NCBI GenBank assembly: GCA_011525385.1
Contig: WTGF01000049.1
Span: forward strand, 1-64,000
Length of the DNA: 64,000 nt
Direction: 5' to 3'
Source of the DNA: Chloroflexota bacterium
GTDB lineage: Bacteria > Chloroflexota > Anaerolineae > Aggregatilineales > Phototrophicaceae
Part shown: positions 26,619 to 34,852 of the stretch, in pieces
How positions within the stretch are numbered: the first letter of the stretch is position 1
How the letters are laid out: every line of letters begins with the position of its first letter
Made by a program: the position numbers and the translations under genes
Notes under the pieces: model-generated
Database searches by the model: none
Told to the model about the DNA's origin: nothing
Seen by the model: the letters and a program-made list of their open reading frames with translations, nothing else

Positions 26619-27506
26619 CTAGATGTTTGCGAAGAAGTCGGGGTCGATGGTGACGCGCTCAACGACAACTTCTTCTGTCTCTACTCCAAGTGATAGTTCT
26701 TTCAGTTTGCCAATCACTTGCTCGCCATCGACAAGATCGATTTCTGGCGCGCCGTCGCGCGTGGCTTCACGTTGGGCGGCAGGCGTGAAATTGCCGGTAG
26801 TGACAATCAGCCCTTTGTCGGTCCGTCCGACCATAGCCCCTCGGAAGTCACGTACGACACCAGCACCAATAGAACCTTTGTATCGCTTGCACTGGAAAAG
26901 CACGCGAATCGATAGGAAGCCCGCGAGTCGAAGAACACCGACGCCATCAATGCCGCCGTCGCCACTCCGCCCCGTGACGTCAACTTGGGTGAATCCGCTT
27001 TCACGCAAAAGGCGCTGGCAAAGTCGTTCAAATGCGGATGGACTCATTTGAAGCAACAGTTCGTTTATCTTATCTCGCCACCCAGATTCTTCATTTTCGG
27101 TTTCCGCTATAAAGGGGAGATTGGCAATATCGTCCTCTGCTCCAGACAAGTCAACAGCGTTTGCCGCTTTTTCCGCTGCCAACTTCGCATCAACGGTCTT
27201 TTTCATGTCAGCTAGATCTACTTCCGTCGTGGCCTGACCTTTCTCTGTCAGCGCCCACAGGCCTCGTGATGTGTTCTCCAACAAGCCATAATGTTTCAGC
27301 CAAGTTCTCACCCAGCCTAATTGATAATATACTTGGGACTGACTACCATTTTTGAGCGGTTTTTGAAGCTGTTCCTCGGTTATACCGAGAATCTCGACGA
27401 CCTCTTCAAATATTTCCCAATTCGTGCCAGAACCGCCTAGATTATGTAATGCTTGAACGGTCGGAGTCGTCATCTCGTCTTTTGAAGGAATGGAAACATG
27501 AGTCAT
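26619..27506 (-). CDS. Mrr-type restriction endonuclease, intact catalytic site
   Basis: 295 residues. The N-terminal 85 residues form the winged-helix Mrr N domain (VQALHNLGGSGTNWEIFEEV, VYYQLGWVRTWLKHYGLL). A charged linker follows, then the Mrr catalytic PD-(D/E)xK domain: LLRESGFTQVDVTGRSGDGG, with GDGGIDG, and FQCKRYKG providing Asp and QxK, then GLIVTTGNFTPAAQREA. Mrr cuts modified (methylated) DNA. The C-terminal tail TEEVVVERVTIDPDFFANI is shared with the 28004-28606 protein. No methyltransferase is adjacent, consistent with a modification-dependent nuclease. Start follows GGAAGG. Confidence 0.9.
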   Translation of the reverse strand: MTHVSIPSKDEMTTPTVQALHNLGGSGTNWEIFEEVVEILGITEEQLQKPLKNGSQSQVYYQLGWVRTWLKHYGLLENTSRGLWALTEKGQATTEVDLADMKKTVDAKLAAEKAANAVDLSGAEDDIANLPFIAETENEESGWRDKINELLLQMSPSAFERLCQRLLRESGFTQVDVTGRSGDGGIDGVGVLRLAGFLSIRVLFQCKRYKGSIGAGVVRDFRGAMVGRTDKGLIVTTGNFTPAAQREATRDGAPEIDLVDGEQVIGKLKELSLGVETEEVVVERVTIDPDFFANI

Positions 27507-28003
27507 TCGTTTGAACCTTCCGTTACTCTACAAACTTTCGAACCATTCTTCATCAATCACAATGCGCATGACCACAGCCCGCTCCGCCGCGCGCAACTAC
27601 TACCCCATGTATTTCTCTCTGAACAACCAAATGGGAGGTTAAGCCGGTTTCATTGTAAGAGGTAGATAATCAAAGCGGCGAGCGCAATTTGCGTGCCGAT
27701 AAACCATTTAATCAGATCGGCTTTCAGGTTTGCCAAGTCTTCTTTCGTCGCTTGACTGTTGCCTCTCGGTAGTTTCGAATTAGTCGTCAAAAGCATGTCG
27801 CCCGTCATACCATATCGCAATCCGTTGCGTCATCGGCGGGCGACCAGATTGGTCGCCCCTACAATTTCCACCATGAATGAACCATATGGGGGTCAGGCGC
27901 GTAGACACTGACCGCCAGCCGCCTCTACATTTTGCCAACTTTACGTGATATTTGACGTATATTAATATTGGTGCGATTAACCTGCATCCAGGGGGCATTC
28001 TCG
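27507..28003. other. Intergenic region between the two Mrr-like genes
   Basis: About 500 bases with no convincing gene. It contains one copy of the GGGCGACC palindrome (27838-27858). The stretch 27640-27780 is AT-richer and may hold remnants of a membrane-protein reading frame, but no start with a ribosome-binding site was found. The promoter of the downstream Mrr gene is expected close to 27507; none is clear. Confidence 0.5.
27838..27858. repeat. GGGCGACC palindromic repeat, copy 1
   Basis: Perfect stem GGGCGACCA / TGGTCGCCC with three-base loop, followed by CTACAATT. Copy 2 (50796-50816) is identical through this flank. Copies 3 and 4 (51683-51703, 53850-53870) keep the stem with other bases at its inner pairs. 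Confidence 0.75.
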
Positions 28004-28606
28004 TTAAAGCCCGGCAAACCAAGCCTCGTCGATGACCACGCGCTCGACAACGACCTGCTCCGTCACCAAGCCCAGCTTCAGTTCCTTCAACTTGTCGATG
28101 AACTCGTCGCCGTCGATCAGCCTGATCTCCGGCGCGCGATCGCTGGCCGCTTTCAATTCCGCTTCCTGCGTGAACTTGCCCGTGGTGATCAGCAAGCCGC
28201 GGTCGGCGCGGCCGACCATGACCTCGCGGCGGAAGTCGTCGATCTCGCCCGAGCTGATGCGCCCGCTCCCGCGGATGCACTTGAAGGAGACACGGAAGGA
28301 GAAGAAACCGCCCCCGCCGACCGTACCCATGCCCTCGATCACATCGTTGGCGCCGGTCAGGTCGATCTCTCCCATGCCGTCTTCGCCCAGCAGCCGCAAG
28401 AACAAGCGCTCAAAGGCCTCCCTCGGCATCTGCTCCAGCATATCCGCCAGGGTTTCGCGCCAGCTCACAAGATCAGCCACCAGGTCATTGACGTCAACCT
28501 GCGTCAGACTCGCTTCCGCAACTTCACTCGTAGCTAAGTCCATCATGTCGTCCCTATCCTCTTTGTCTTCTGTAACAGCGCCCTGCGCCAACTCTTCTTG
28601 CGCCAT
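28004..28606 (-). CDS. Mrr-like protein with degenerate nuclease site
   Basis: 200 residues, an Mrr catalytic-domain homologue without the winged-helix domain. The alignment with the 26619-27506 protein is clear: AFERL.LRLL, DLTG, VSFKC, VGRADRGLLITTGKFTQEAELKA, APEIRLIDGDEFIDKLKELKLG and the tail EQVVVERVVIDEAWFAGL. The nuclease residues are changed: GDGGIDG is GANDVIEG and QCKRYKG is KCIRGSG, so Asp, Gln and Lys are all lost. It should not cut DNA but may still bind it or its partner. The gene is 36 bases downstream of holA on the same strand. Start follows GGAAGAACTGAC. Confidence 0.75.
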   Translation of the reverse strand: MAQEELAQGAVTEDKEDRDDMMDLATSEVAEASLTQVDVNDLVADLVSWRETLADMLEQMPREAFERLFLRLLGEDGMGEIDLTGANDVIEGMGTVGGGGFFSFRVSFKCIRGSGRISSGEIDDFRREVMVGRADRGLLITTGKFTQEAELKAASDRAPEIRLIDGDEFIDKLKELKLGLVTEQVVVERVVIDEAWFAGL

Positions 28607-28642
28607 GTCAGTTCTTCCCTTTTCATTTACGTGACCCGGCGC

Positions 28643-29641
28643 TTATTGTCGCGCCAGGCCCGAAACGAGCAGATCCAACGCCAGCCGCGGTTGAATCCTG
28701 CCCGTCTTCATGTCTTGATCAAAGCGCTGCAAGTGCTTCAGTATGCTTTCCAATTGCTCTAAAGTGAAGGCCCGCGATTGGGTCGCCAATTTGCTCGCGA
28801 CAAATGGATGCGTTCCCAAGGCTCGCCCCATAGACTGCGCTTGTGACGATCCACCCGCATCCAGGTGATCCTTCGCCATGACCAGCAAGCGGAATTGCCG
28901 CACGATCATGCCATACAAGCTGAAACCGGGATCTTTGGGATTATCATGCAGGGATAGATAGATTAAGCGCAGGGCTCGCTCCCCGTCGCCGTTTGCCAAG
29001 GCATCCACCATCTCAAAAACGTTGGCTTCCGGCACATAAGGCGTCAGCGCGGCGACATCTTCCTCGCCGATGTCGCGCTCGCCATCAACATAGCAAACCA
29101 GCTTGTGCAATTCGCTATCGGCGCGCAGCAGATCTTCATTGACAACCGATGCGATGGCAGCAGCAGCCCCCGGACTAATCCCGGCGCCATATTCCGTCCG
29201 GGCGCGCCGCATAATCCAAGCGGTCAAGTCTTGCGGTGCTTTGAAGGCGCCAATGTACCCGGTTCCCGAATCCCTGGCGGCTTTCAGCACCGCGTTCTTG
29301 TCCGAGAGCAATTCGTCTTCTACCAGGACCAGCCGCGCGAATTCGGGCAGATTTGCCAACTCATCAATCAAGCGCTTGGTCGCTTGCTTGCCCGCCTGCC
29401 CGGCGCCTTTGCGCGTGATGTGGCTGATCAGCCCGCGGGCGATCACCAGTCGCTTGTCAGCCAGGAACGGCAAGGATTTAGCCGCCGCCACGACCTCTGG
29501 AACTGGGGTCTCGCGCCCGTCGAACTCGCTGCAGTTCAGTGCCACATCATCGCCCATGGCGGCGCGCATTTTTGCCAGCGCCCCCTGACGGCTGATGCTG
29601 TCGTCCCCATGGAAGATATAGAATCGCGGCGTCGCGCTCAT
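28643..29641 (-). CDS. holA: DNA polymerase III subunit delta
   Basis: 332 residues. The subunit opens the sliding-clamp ring within the clamp loader. The family pattern is present: MSATPRFYIFHGDDSISRQGAL at the N-terminus, LPFLADKRLVIARGL, the VFEMVDALANGDGERAL segment and the C-terminal helical domain ending LALDLLVSGLARQ. Although it lies in a AAA-type fold, delta has no ATP site, as usual. Length is normal. Seven bases separate it from the stop of the upstream DUF6391-like gene, so they form an operon, which may extend to the Mrr-like gene downstream. Confidence 0.9.
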   Translation of the reverse strand: MSATPRFYIFHGDDSISRQGALAKMRAAMGDDVALNCSEFDGRETPVPEVVAAAKSLPFLADKRLVIARGLISHITRKGAGQAGKQATKRLIDELANLPEFARLVLVEDELLSDKNAVLKAARDSGTGYIGAFKAPQDLTAWIMRRARTEYGAGISPGAAAAIASVVNEDLLRADSELHKLVCYVDGERDIGEEDVAALTPYVPEANVFEMVDALANGDGERALRLIYLSLHDNPKDPGFSLYGMIVRQFRLLVMAKDHLDAGGSSQAQSMGRALGTHPFVASKLATQSRAFTLEQLESILKHLQRFDQDMKTGRIQPRLALDLLVSGLARQ

Positions 29642-29648
29642 TATCCGC

Positions 29649-30197
29649 TTAGCTCTGCTGCGTCAACACGCGATGGATCATCAACTGTTGCCCGGTGAAT
29701 GGCACGCGCAATGTCTCGCGCTTGACACTGAGCAGGCGCAGATCGCCCGGGTCGCCTTCGGTGGTGATATGTCGCTGCAAGCTCATGCCCAGCGGTTTGG
29801 AAAAGAGCAAGACCGCCATCATGATCACCATCATCGTCGGGAAGCGTTCCCATCCCCGCCGCCACCCGCCGCCAGCAAAACCGAGCCAGGCTACTACCGT
29901 CGCCGTGAATCCAGCCGTCACCAAATTCGTGCCGCAATTGGGATGCACAGCCAGCTTGTGTTCGCCCGACTGCATGCGCTGCAGCGCTTCGTTAACGGCA
30001 TTTTCGACGCGATCGCTGGGGACATTGCCGAAGATGATGAATCCCTGATCGCTGCTGCGCCCCGACAGCTTGTAGTTAGCGCGGCTCAAAATGTGAATTG
30101 TGGCATGCTCCAGACCGTGATTGCGGCGCGTGCGCAGTATGTAGGGCGAATTCAAGAGCGGCTCGGCATACTGGGCCAGGCTCAGTATCGGGTTCAT
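29649..30197 (-). CDS. DUF6391-like membrane protein
   Basis: 182 residues. The conserved segment RRNHGLEHATIHIL near the N-terminus and HPNCGTNLVTAGF in the middle fit DUF6391 as I recall it. A glycine/tryptophan-rich hydrophobic stretch follows (ATVVAWLGFAGG, MMVIMMAVLLF). The ATG at 30197 has GGAAGG upstream. Translation further upstream would run antisense to the phosphatase gene and is not credible. The gene is divergent from the phosphatase, with 81 bases between starts, and is in an operon with holA. Function unknown; the HxxxEHAT histidines suggest a metal site. Confidence 0.7.
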   Translation of the reverse strand: MNPILSLAQYAEPLLNSPYILRTRRNHGLEHATIHILSRANYKLSGRSSDQGFIIFGNVPSDRVENAVNEALQRMQSGEHKLAVHPNCGTNLVTAGFTATVVAWLGFAGGGWRRGWERFPTMMVIMMAVLLFSKPLGMSLQRHITTEGDPGDLRLLSVKRETLRVPFTGQQLMIHRVLTQQS

Positions 30198-30278
30198 CTG
30201 ATGTCCTTCCCTAAGCGTGTCCTGTAACTTAACACAAAGACGGCGCGCTCGCCAAAAGCGCCAAGCAAATGTGATACA

Positions 30279-30875
30279 ATGCGCTCCATGAAATCCGCTG
30301 CCAAGCCCCCGCATCCACTCACAAGAGTCATCAGCCTGACAAAAACGGGACCCTTGCCAATTCTGCTGCGCATCGTCGATCAAACCTGGCGAAAAATGAG
30401 CGGCGCGCCGCTCTGGCAGTTGAGCGAAGTGAGGCCGCAACTTTATCTTGGCGGGCAGCATAGCAGCCGTGGATATCGAAAAATGCGGCGGCGCGGCATC
30501 AGCGCCATCATCAACATGCGCGAGCAGCGGTTCAGTGATGTCGACGCGGGCATTGCCGGGGAACGGCACTTGCACCTCCCGACAATTGACAATACGCCTC
30601 CCACAGTCCCCGACTTGTCCCGCGGCGTCGCCTTCGCCAGCGACGAAATCGCTCGCGGCGGCAAAGTCTACATCCATTGCGGCGTAGGCGTGGGACGCGC
30701 GCCAACCATGGTCGCCGCCTATTTGATCTCGACCGGACTGACGCCGCAGGACGCTCTTCAACAGATCAAGCAGGCGCGGCCATTTGTCCATTTGACAGCA
30801 GCGCAGCGAGCGGTTCTCGATGAATTCGCGGCTACCTGGCAAGAAAGGCACGGTCACGCGCCATGCAGCGGCTGA
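30279..30875 (+). CDS. Dual-specificity (cysteine-based) protein phosphatase
   Basis: 198 residues. The signature loop HCGVGVGRAPTMVAAYL (Cys nucleophile and Arg, about 132-140) and a preceding INMREQRF / LHLPTIDN segment identify the dual-specificity phosphatase family, which removes phosphate from Tyr, Ser/Thr, or from nonprotein substrates. A basic N-terminal extension of about 40 residues includes hydrophobic stretches but no clear signal. Start choice is open: ATG at 30279 lies within a possible -10 box (TACAAT, 30275-30280), so a leaderless start at the ATG of 30288 is possible. The last 13 bases overlap the next gene. Confidence 0.85.
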   Translation: MRSMKSAAKPPHPLTRVISLTKTGPLPILLRIVDQTWRKMSGAPLWQLSEVRPQLYLGGQHSSRGYRKMRRRGISAIINMREQRFSDVDAGIAGERHLHLPTIDNTPPTVPDLSRGVAFASDEIARGGKVYIHCGVGVGRAPTMVAAYLISTGLTPQDALQQIKQARPFVHLTAAQRAVLDEFAATWQERHGHAPCSG

Positions 30876-31657
30876 TCGTCACCGCCGACGACTGCGGCAT
30901 GTCCGAAGGCATCAATCAAGCCACATACGACTTACATAAACGAGGTTATATCAGCGCGGCCAGCGTGATGACCAATTTCCCGGGTTACCGGCACGCGCTG
31001 GAACGCTTCAGCGACTGTCCCGAACTTGACGTCGGCGTGCACCTAACCCTGACCGACGGCAACCCGGTGGACCGACGCGGTCCCCACCACTCGCATCTGC
31101 TCAAGGACGACCACAGTTTCCGCGACAAGTTCAGCCTGTACCTGCGCGGTTTGTTTTTCAGCAAAGACACCATCCGCTGGATCCGCAATGAATTGGACGC
31201 GCAATTGCGGCGCCTCGTCGATGCCGGCGTGCATCCCCAGCATATTTCAACCCACCATCATTTTCATTCGCTGCCCATCCTGCGCGAAATCGTGCACGAA
31301 TTGGCCGCGGTATATCAGGTGGACTGGGTTCGCGGGCACAGCTTCCGCGCGACGATCTCGCCACATGCCATCTTGCCCCGCAAGCAAGCGCAATCGCAGC
31401 GCTACGCGTTCTTCATGCCCGACTACATGACAGGCATACAAGGCTGGATCTCGCGTTCGCCGGCTGAATTCGCCGATCGCGTCGCCTCATTGCCGGGTAC
31501 GGTCGAGATCGTCGTGCATCCGGGGCTAGCGAAAGACCCGAACTTTCCCATGAGCCTGAGCTATGGACCAGCGCCGCGCTACGACGAAACGAAGTATCTG
31601 ATCGAGGCGCTTGACCTCCTGCAAAACAAGGCATCGCTCCATAAGCCGTCGTCATGA
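30863..31657 (+). CDS. ChbG/YdjC-family carbohydrate deacetylase
   Basis: 264 residues. The YdjC fold motifs are the N-terminal VTADDCGMSEGIN (metal-binding Asp), VGVHLTLTDG and STHHHFHSLP (metal-binding His residues, about 130), with a VVHPGLAKDP segment near the end. Members deacetylate chitooligosaccharides (ChbG) or hopanoid intermediates (HpnK) with a divalent metal. The start overlaps the phosphatase gene by 13 bases, indicating translational coupling. The phosphatase-deacetylase pairing suggests a joint action on a phosphorylated, acetylated sugar; this is inference. Confidence 0.88.
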   Translation: MQRLIVTADDCGMSEGINQATYDLHKRGYISAASVMTNFPGYRHALERFSDCPELDVGVHLTLTDGNPVDRRGPHHSHLLKDDHSFRDKFSLYLRGLFFSKDTIRWIRNELDAQLRRLVDAGVHPQHISTHHHFHSLPILREIVHELAAVYQVDWVRGHSFRATISPHAILPRKQAQSQRYAFFMPDYMTGIQGWISRSPAEFADRVASLPGTVEIVVHPGLAKDPNFPMSLSYGPAPRYDETKYLIEALDLLQNKASLHKPSS

Positions 31658-31694
31658 CTGCTATTCGCTCATGTATTCTCAAGATTTGCTTTTA

Positions 31695-31723
31695 TTGACA
31701 TCGCGCCAGCCCTGCCCTACAAT
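31695..31723 (+). promoter_or_regulatory. Promoter of mutS2
   Basis: TTGACA (31695-31700), 17 bases, TACAAT (31718-31723): five of six and consensus matches with ideal spacing. It would give a leader of about 55 bases ahead of the ATG at 31787. Confidence 0.75.
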
Positions 31724-31786
31724 GGCATTCGCCTCGTCTTGGCCGAAGGCCCCAATATCGCCCTTGCTAATTCGAATACAGAAGAA

Positions 31787-34198
31787 ATGATAACCGAGAA
31801 AACCATCGCAACCCTGGAACTGCACAAGATCCTGCAAGAGCTCTCGCGTTATACGACCTTCGGCGCCGGCGAGGAGTTCGCCATCGAACTGCATCCCTCC
31901 ACTGAGATCGAAGAGGTGCAATTGTGGCAGCGGGAAACTGCTGAAGCCCTTGCCCTGCTCGAAGAAAAGTCCAATATCACGGTACAGGGCGCCCGCGATG
32001 TTCGCGATCCGGTCATTCGCTCTCAGCGTGGCGCCATCATTGAACCGAGCATCCTGCTCGATATCCGCTATACCTTGCGCCGCGCAAGTACGCTTAGGCG
32101 TACCCTGGGGCGTCTGAAAGCGAGCTTTCCCCTGCTTTCCGACCTGGCGAACGAACTGGAAGAGTGCAGCGAACTCCAGTTGTCTATCGAGAAGTCCATC
32201 GACGACAACGCCGAAATCAAGGACACCGCCAGCGCCAGACTGGCGATCATTCGCCGCGACTTGAAGATCGCCTTCGAGCGCTTGCAAAACAAGCTGAATC
32301 GCATCGTCAGCAACCGAGCCAACCATGACAAGCTGCAAGAAGCCCTGGTCACGATGCGCCACGGCCGCTATGTGATACCCATCAAAGCCGAGCACAAGGG
32401 CAAGATCAAAGGCATCGTTCACGACTCGTCGTCGTCTGGCGCTACGCTGTTTATCGAGCCGCTGGATACCGTTGAACTCAACAACAAATGGCGCGAACTG
32501 CAGATCGACGAAGAAAAAGAGATCCGCCGCATACTCAGCGATCTGACCGAAGAGGTCGCCGGCGAAAGCGAAGGCATCGTACGCACCGTGCAGTTGCTGG
32601 GCTATCTCGACCTGACCTTCGCCAAGGCGCGCTACGCGCTGGAGCATAACTGCATCCAGCCCAAGATGGTCGCGATGGATGCGATTGAAGGGCGACCGCC
32701 GGGAACAAATCACCCCGGCTCGACAATACAACTGAAGGGCGCGCGCCACCCCTTGCTCAAGGGACAGGTAGTGCCGCTTGATCTCAGCTTTGACGACGAT
32801 ACTTGGGTTATGGTGATTACCGGACCCAACACGGGCGGCAAGACTGTCGCTTTAAAGACCGCCGGATTGATGGTTCTGATGGCGCAGTGTGGCTTGCACA
32901 TCCCGTCCGACGAAGCGAACTTGTCCGTTTTCCGGGGTATATACGCCGATATAGGCGATGAACAGAGCATCGAACAATCGCTCTCAACCTTCTCCTCGCA
33001 CATGACCAATATCATCGACATCCTGCACCACTGCGACGGACGCTCGCTGGTCATCCTGGACGAAGTTGGGGCCGGCACCGACCCTACCGAAGGCTCGGCG
33101 CTGGCGCGGGCGCTGCTCAACCGCTTGAAGAGCAAAGGCGTTACGACGCTTGTGACCACACATCACCCCGAGCTAAAGGTCTACGGTGTTGAAACTTCAG
33201 GCGTGCGAAACGCCAGCGTCGAATTCGACCTGGAGACGCTGCGTCCCACCTACCGCCTGATCGTGGGCTTGCCCGGTCGCTCCAACGCGCTGGCAATCGC
33301 CGAACGCCTCGGACTGAACAAAGAAATCATTGAAGATGCGCGGGGCATGGTCGCGACCGAAGAACTGGCCGCCGATGATCTTCTCAACGAGATCCAGCGC
33401 AGTCGCGCCGACATTCGCATCCAGCACGACGAGGTTAACCGGCTGAGGAACGAACTCGCCGGGCAGCGCGACGACTTGCAAGTACGCCTGGACAAGATCG
33501 AGGACGAGCGCCGCGATGTCATTCGCGCCGCGCGCCGTCATGCCGAAGAAGACCTGGCGGACTTCAACAAGGAGTTGCGCAAGATGCGCAATGAGTTGCG
33601 CGCCGCCGGGATGCCCGCTCAAACGATTATCGCGCTGCAAGCCGCCGCCGAAAAGATGGCGAAATGGACCCAGGCCCCGCTTGACGGCGCCGAAGAAGCG
33701 CAGCGACTCGACGACACCGACTGGCTGCCCCGAATTGGCGACACGGTCTTTCTCGACACGCTCAATGCAGAGGGTGTCATCGGAGAGCTTGATGACAAGG
33801 GCGCGCAGGTGCAGGTTGGATCCTTGCGTGTGCGCGCAAAATTCACCGACATGCGCAAGCGCAGCCGCAGCGAGATACGGGCTAAAGAACGCGGTCACGT
33901 ACGCGAATACCAGCCGATCAACACCGTGCCGCCAGCGGTCGAGTCGCCGGGCATGGAACTGGATATCCGCGGCAAACGCGTGGAAGAAGCGCTGGAAATC
34001 CTCGACCGTTATGTCGACGCTGCCTACACGTCGGGGCTGCCCTTCGGCAGGATCATCCACGGCAAAGGCACCGGCCGCCTGCGTCAAGCGGTACGACAAT
34101 ACCTGCGCGAACACAGCCTGGTCAGCAAAGTGACACAGGGACAAAACAACGAAGGCGGCGCCGGCGTCACCGTCATTCACATGGTGCCTATCACCTAA
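31787..34198 (+). CDS. mutS2: MutS2 ATPase/endonuclease (recombination suppressor or ribosome rescue)
   Basis: 803 residues. MutS2 lacks the mismatch-recognition domain of MutS and begins with TLELHKILQELSRYTTFG. The ATPase has Walker A GPNTGGKTV (about 346), QSLSTFSSHMTN, Walker B LVILDEVGAGTDPTEG (about 422) and VTTHHPELK. A coiled coil (about 525-620) leads to the KOW-like region and the C-terminal Smr nuclease domain, with LDIRGKRVEEA (about 722) and HGKGTGRLR (about 757). In different bacteria MutS2 limits recombination or splits collided ribosomes. Start at 31787 is taken over a TTG at 31739 because the family normally opens with the TLE.DKIL block. Confidence 0.95.
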   Translation: MITEKTIATLELHKILQELSRYTTFGAGEEFAIELHPSTEIEEVQLWQRETAEALALLEEKSNITVQGARDVRDPVIRSQRGAIIEPSILLDIRYTLRRASTLRRTLGRLKASFPLLSDLANELEECSELQLSIEKSIDDNAEIKDTASARLAIIRRDLKIAFERLQNKLNRIVSNRANHDKLQEALVTMRHGRYVIPIKAEHKGKIKGIVHDSSSSGATLFIEPLDTVELNNKWRELQIDEEKEIRRILSDLTEEVAGESEGIVRTVQLLGYLDLTFAKARYALEHNCIQPKMVAMDAIEGRPPGTNHPGSTIQLKGARHPLLKGQVVPLDLSFDDDTWVMVITGPNTGGKTVALKTAGLMVLMAQCGLHIPSDEANLSVFRGIYADIGDEQSIEQSLSTFSSHMTNIIDILHHCDGRSLVILDEVGAGTDPTEGSALARALLNRLKSKGVTTLVTTHHPELKVYGVETSGVRNASVEFDLETLRPTYRLIVGLPGRSNALAIAERLGLNKEIIEDARGMVATEELAADDLLNEIQRSRADIRIQHDEVNRLRNELAGQRDDLQVRLDKIEDERRDVIRAARRHAEEDLADFNKELRKMRNELRAAGMPAQTIIALQAAAEKMAKWTQAPLDGAEEAQRLDDTDWLPRIGDTVFLDTLNAEGVIGELDDKGAQVQVGSLRVRAKFTDMRKRSRSEIRAKERGHVREYQPINTVPPAVESPGMELDIRGKRVEEALEILDRYVDAAYTSGLPFGRIIHGKGTGRLRQAVRQYLREHSLVSKVTQGQNNEGGAGVTVIHMVPIT

Positions 34199-34214
34199 GG
34201 CGGGACGCCAGCTA

Positions 34215-34799
34215 TTGAACGCGGAACAGCGACGGAATTTCAGCGAACGCTATGCGGCGGGCGACATGCCCTGGGACAGCGGAATCACGCCGCCGGAGAT
34301 CTTTGAGATCTTGTCGGAGTTGCCGCCGGGCAAAGCGCTGGACCTGGGCTGCGGCACAGGCACGGTCATGCGTGATCTGCTCAGGAGAGGCTGGCGAGCC
34401 GACGGCATCGATTTCGTGCAGGGTGCGATTGACCTCGCCCGAGACAAACTGCAGCAGTTTCCCGCCGAAACTTGTCGTCTGTTCCGCCACGATGTCACCA
34501 AACTCGATACACTGACAAGCTTACGCGCGCCCTACGATCTCGTCATCGACATCGGATGCGGTCACTGCATCGACAAGGAGGCCGCGCCCGGATATGCAAA
34601 GGCGATCCCGCAAATGCTCAAGGTCGGCGGCGCTTTCATGCTTTATGCCAGTCATCCGCGTCCCGATTCGACGGTGGGCTGGGCGCCGGCCGAGGTGGAG
34701 CGCCTCTTCACGCCGAAATTGAATTTAGTCTGGCACCGGCAAGGCACAGATACGGCGATAGGCGTAGCTTCAAGTTGGTACAGATTTCAAAGAACCTGA
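34215..34799 (+). CDS. SAM-dependent class I methyltransferase
   Basis: 194 residues with the Rossmann-fold motifs KALDLGCGTGTVMRDLLRRG (motif I, about 39), the acidic end of strand 2 in ADGIDFV, FRHDVTKL and LVIDIGCGHCID (motif IV). It resembles the small thiopurine/tellurite-type methyltransferases (MPWDSGITPPE). The substrate is unknown. The start is a TTG at 34215 following GGCGGGA; the first ATG lies 17 codons later inside the conserved MPWDSG segment, so the TTG is preferred. It is 16 bases downstream of mutS2 and probably cotranscribed. Confidence 0.85.
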   Translation: MNAEQRRNFSERYAAGDMPWDSGITPPEIFEILSELPPGKALDLGCGTGTVMRDLLRRGWRADGIDFVQGAIDLARDKLQQFPAETCRLFRHDVTKLDTLTSLRAPYDLVIDIGCGHCIDKEAAPGYAKAIPQMLKVGGAFMLYASHPRPDSTVGWAPAEVERLFTPKLNLVWHRQGTDTAIGVASSWYRFQRT

Positions 34800-34852
34800 A
34801 GATTCAACAAGCTTACAATAGTGAGTTGAAATGAATAGAGGTTGAAATCGCA

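Noticed and set aside
30198..30857. N-terminal extension of the DUF6391-like protein across the phosphatase gene
   Set aside because: The conserved part begins at ATG 30197 with GGAAGG; the extension is antisense to the phosphatase.
33197..34180. 327-codon open frame on the minus strand
   Set aside because: Antisense to mutS2; no family resemblance and no ribosome-binding site.
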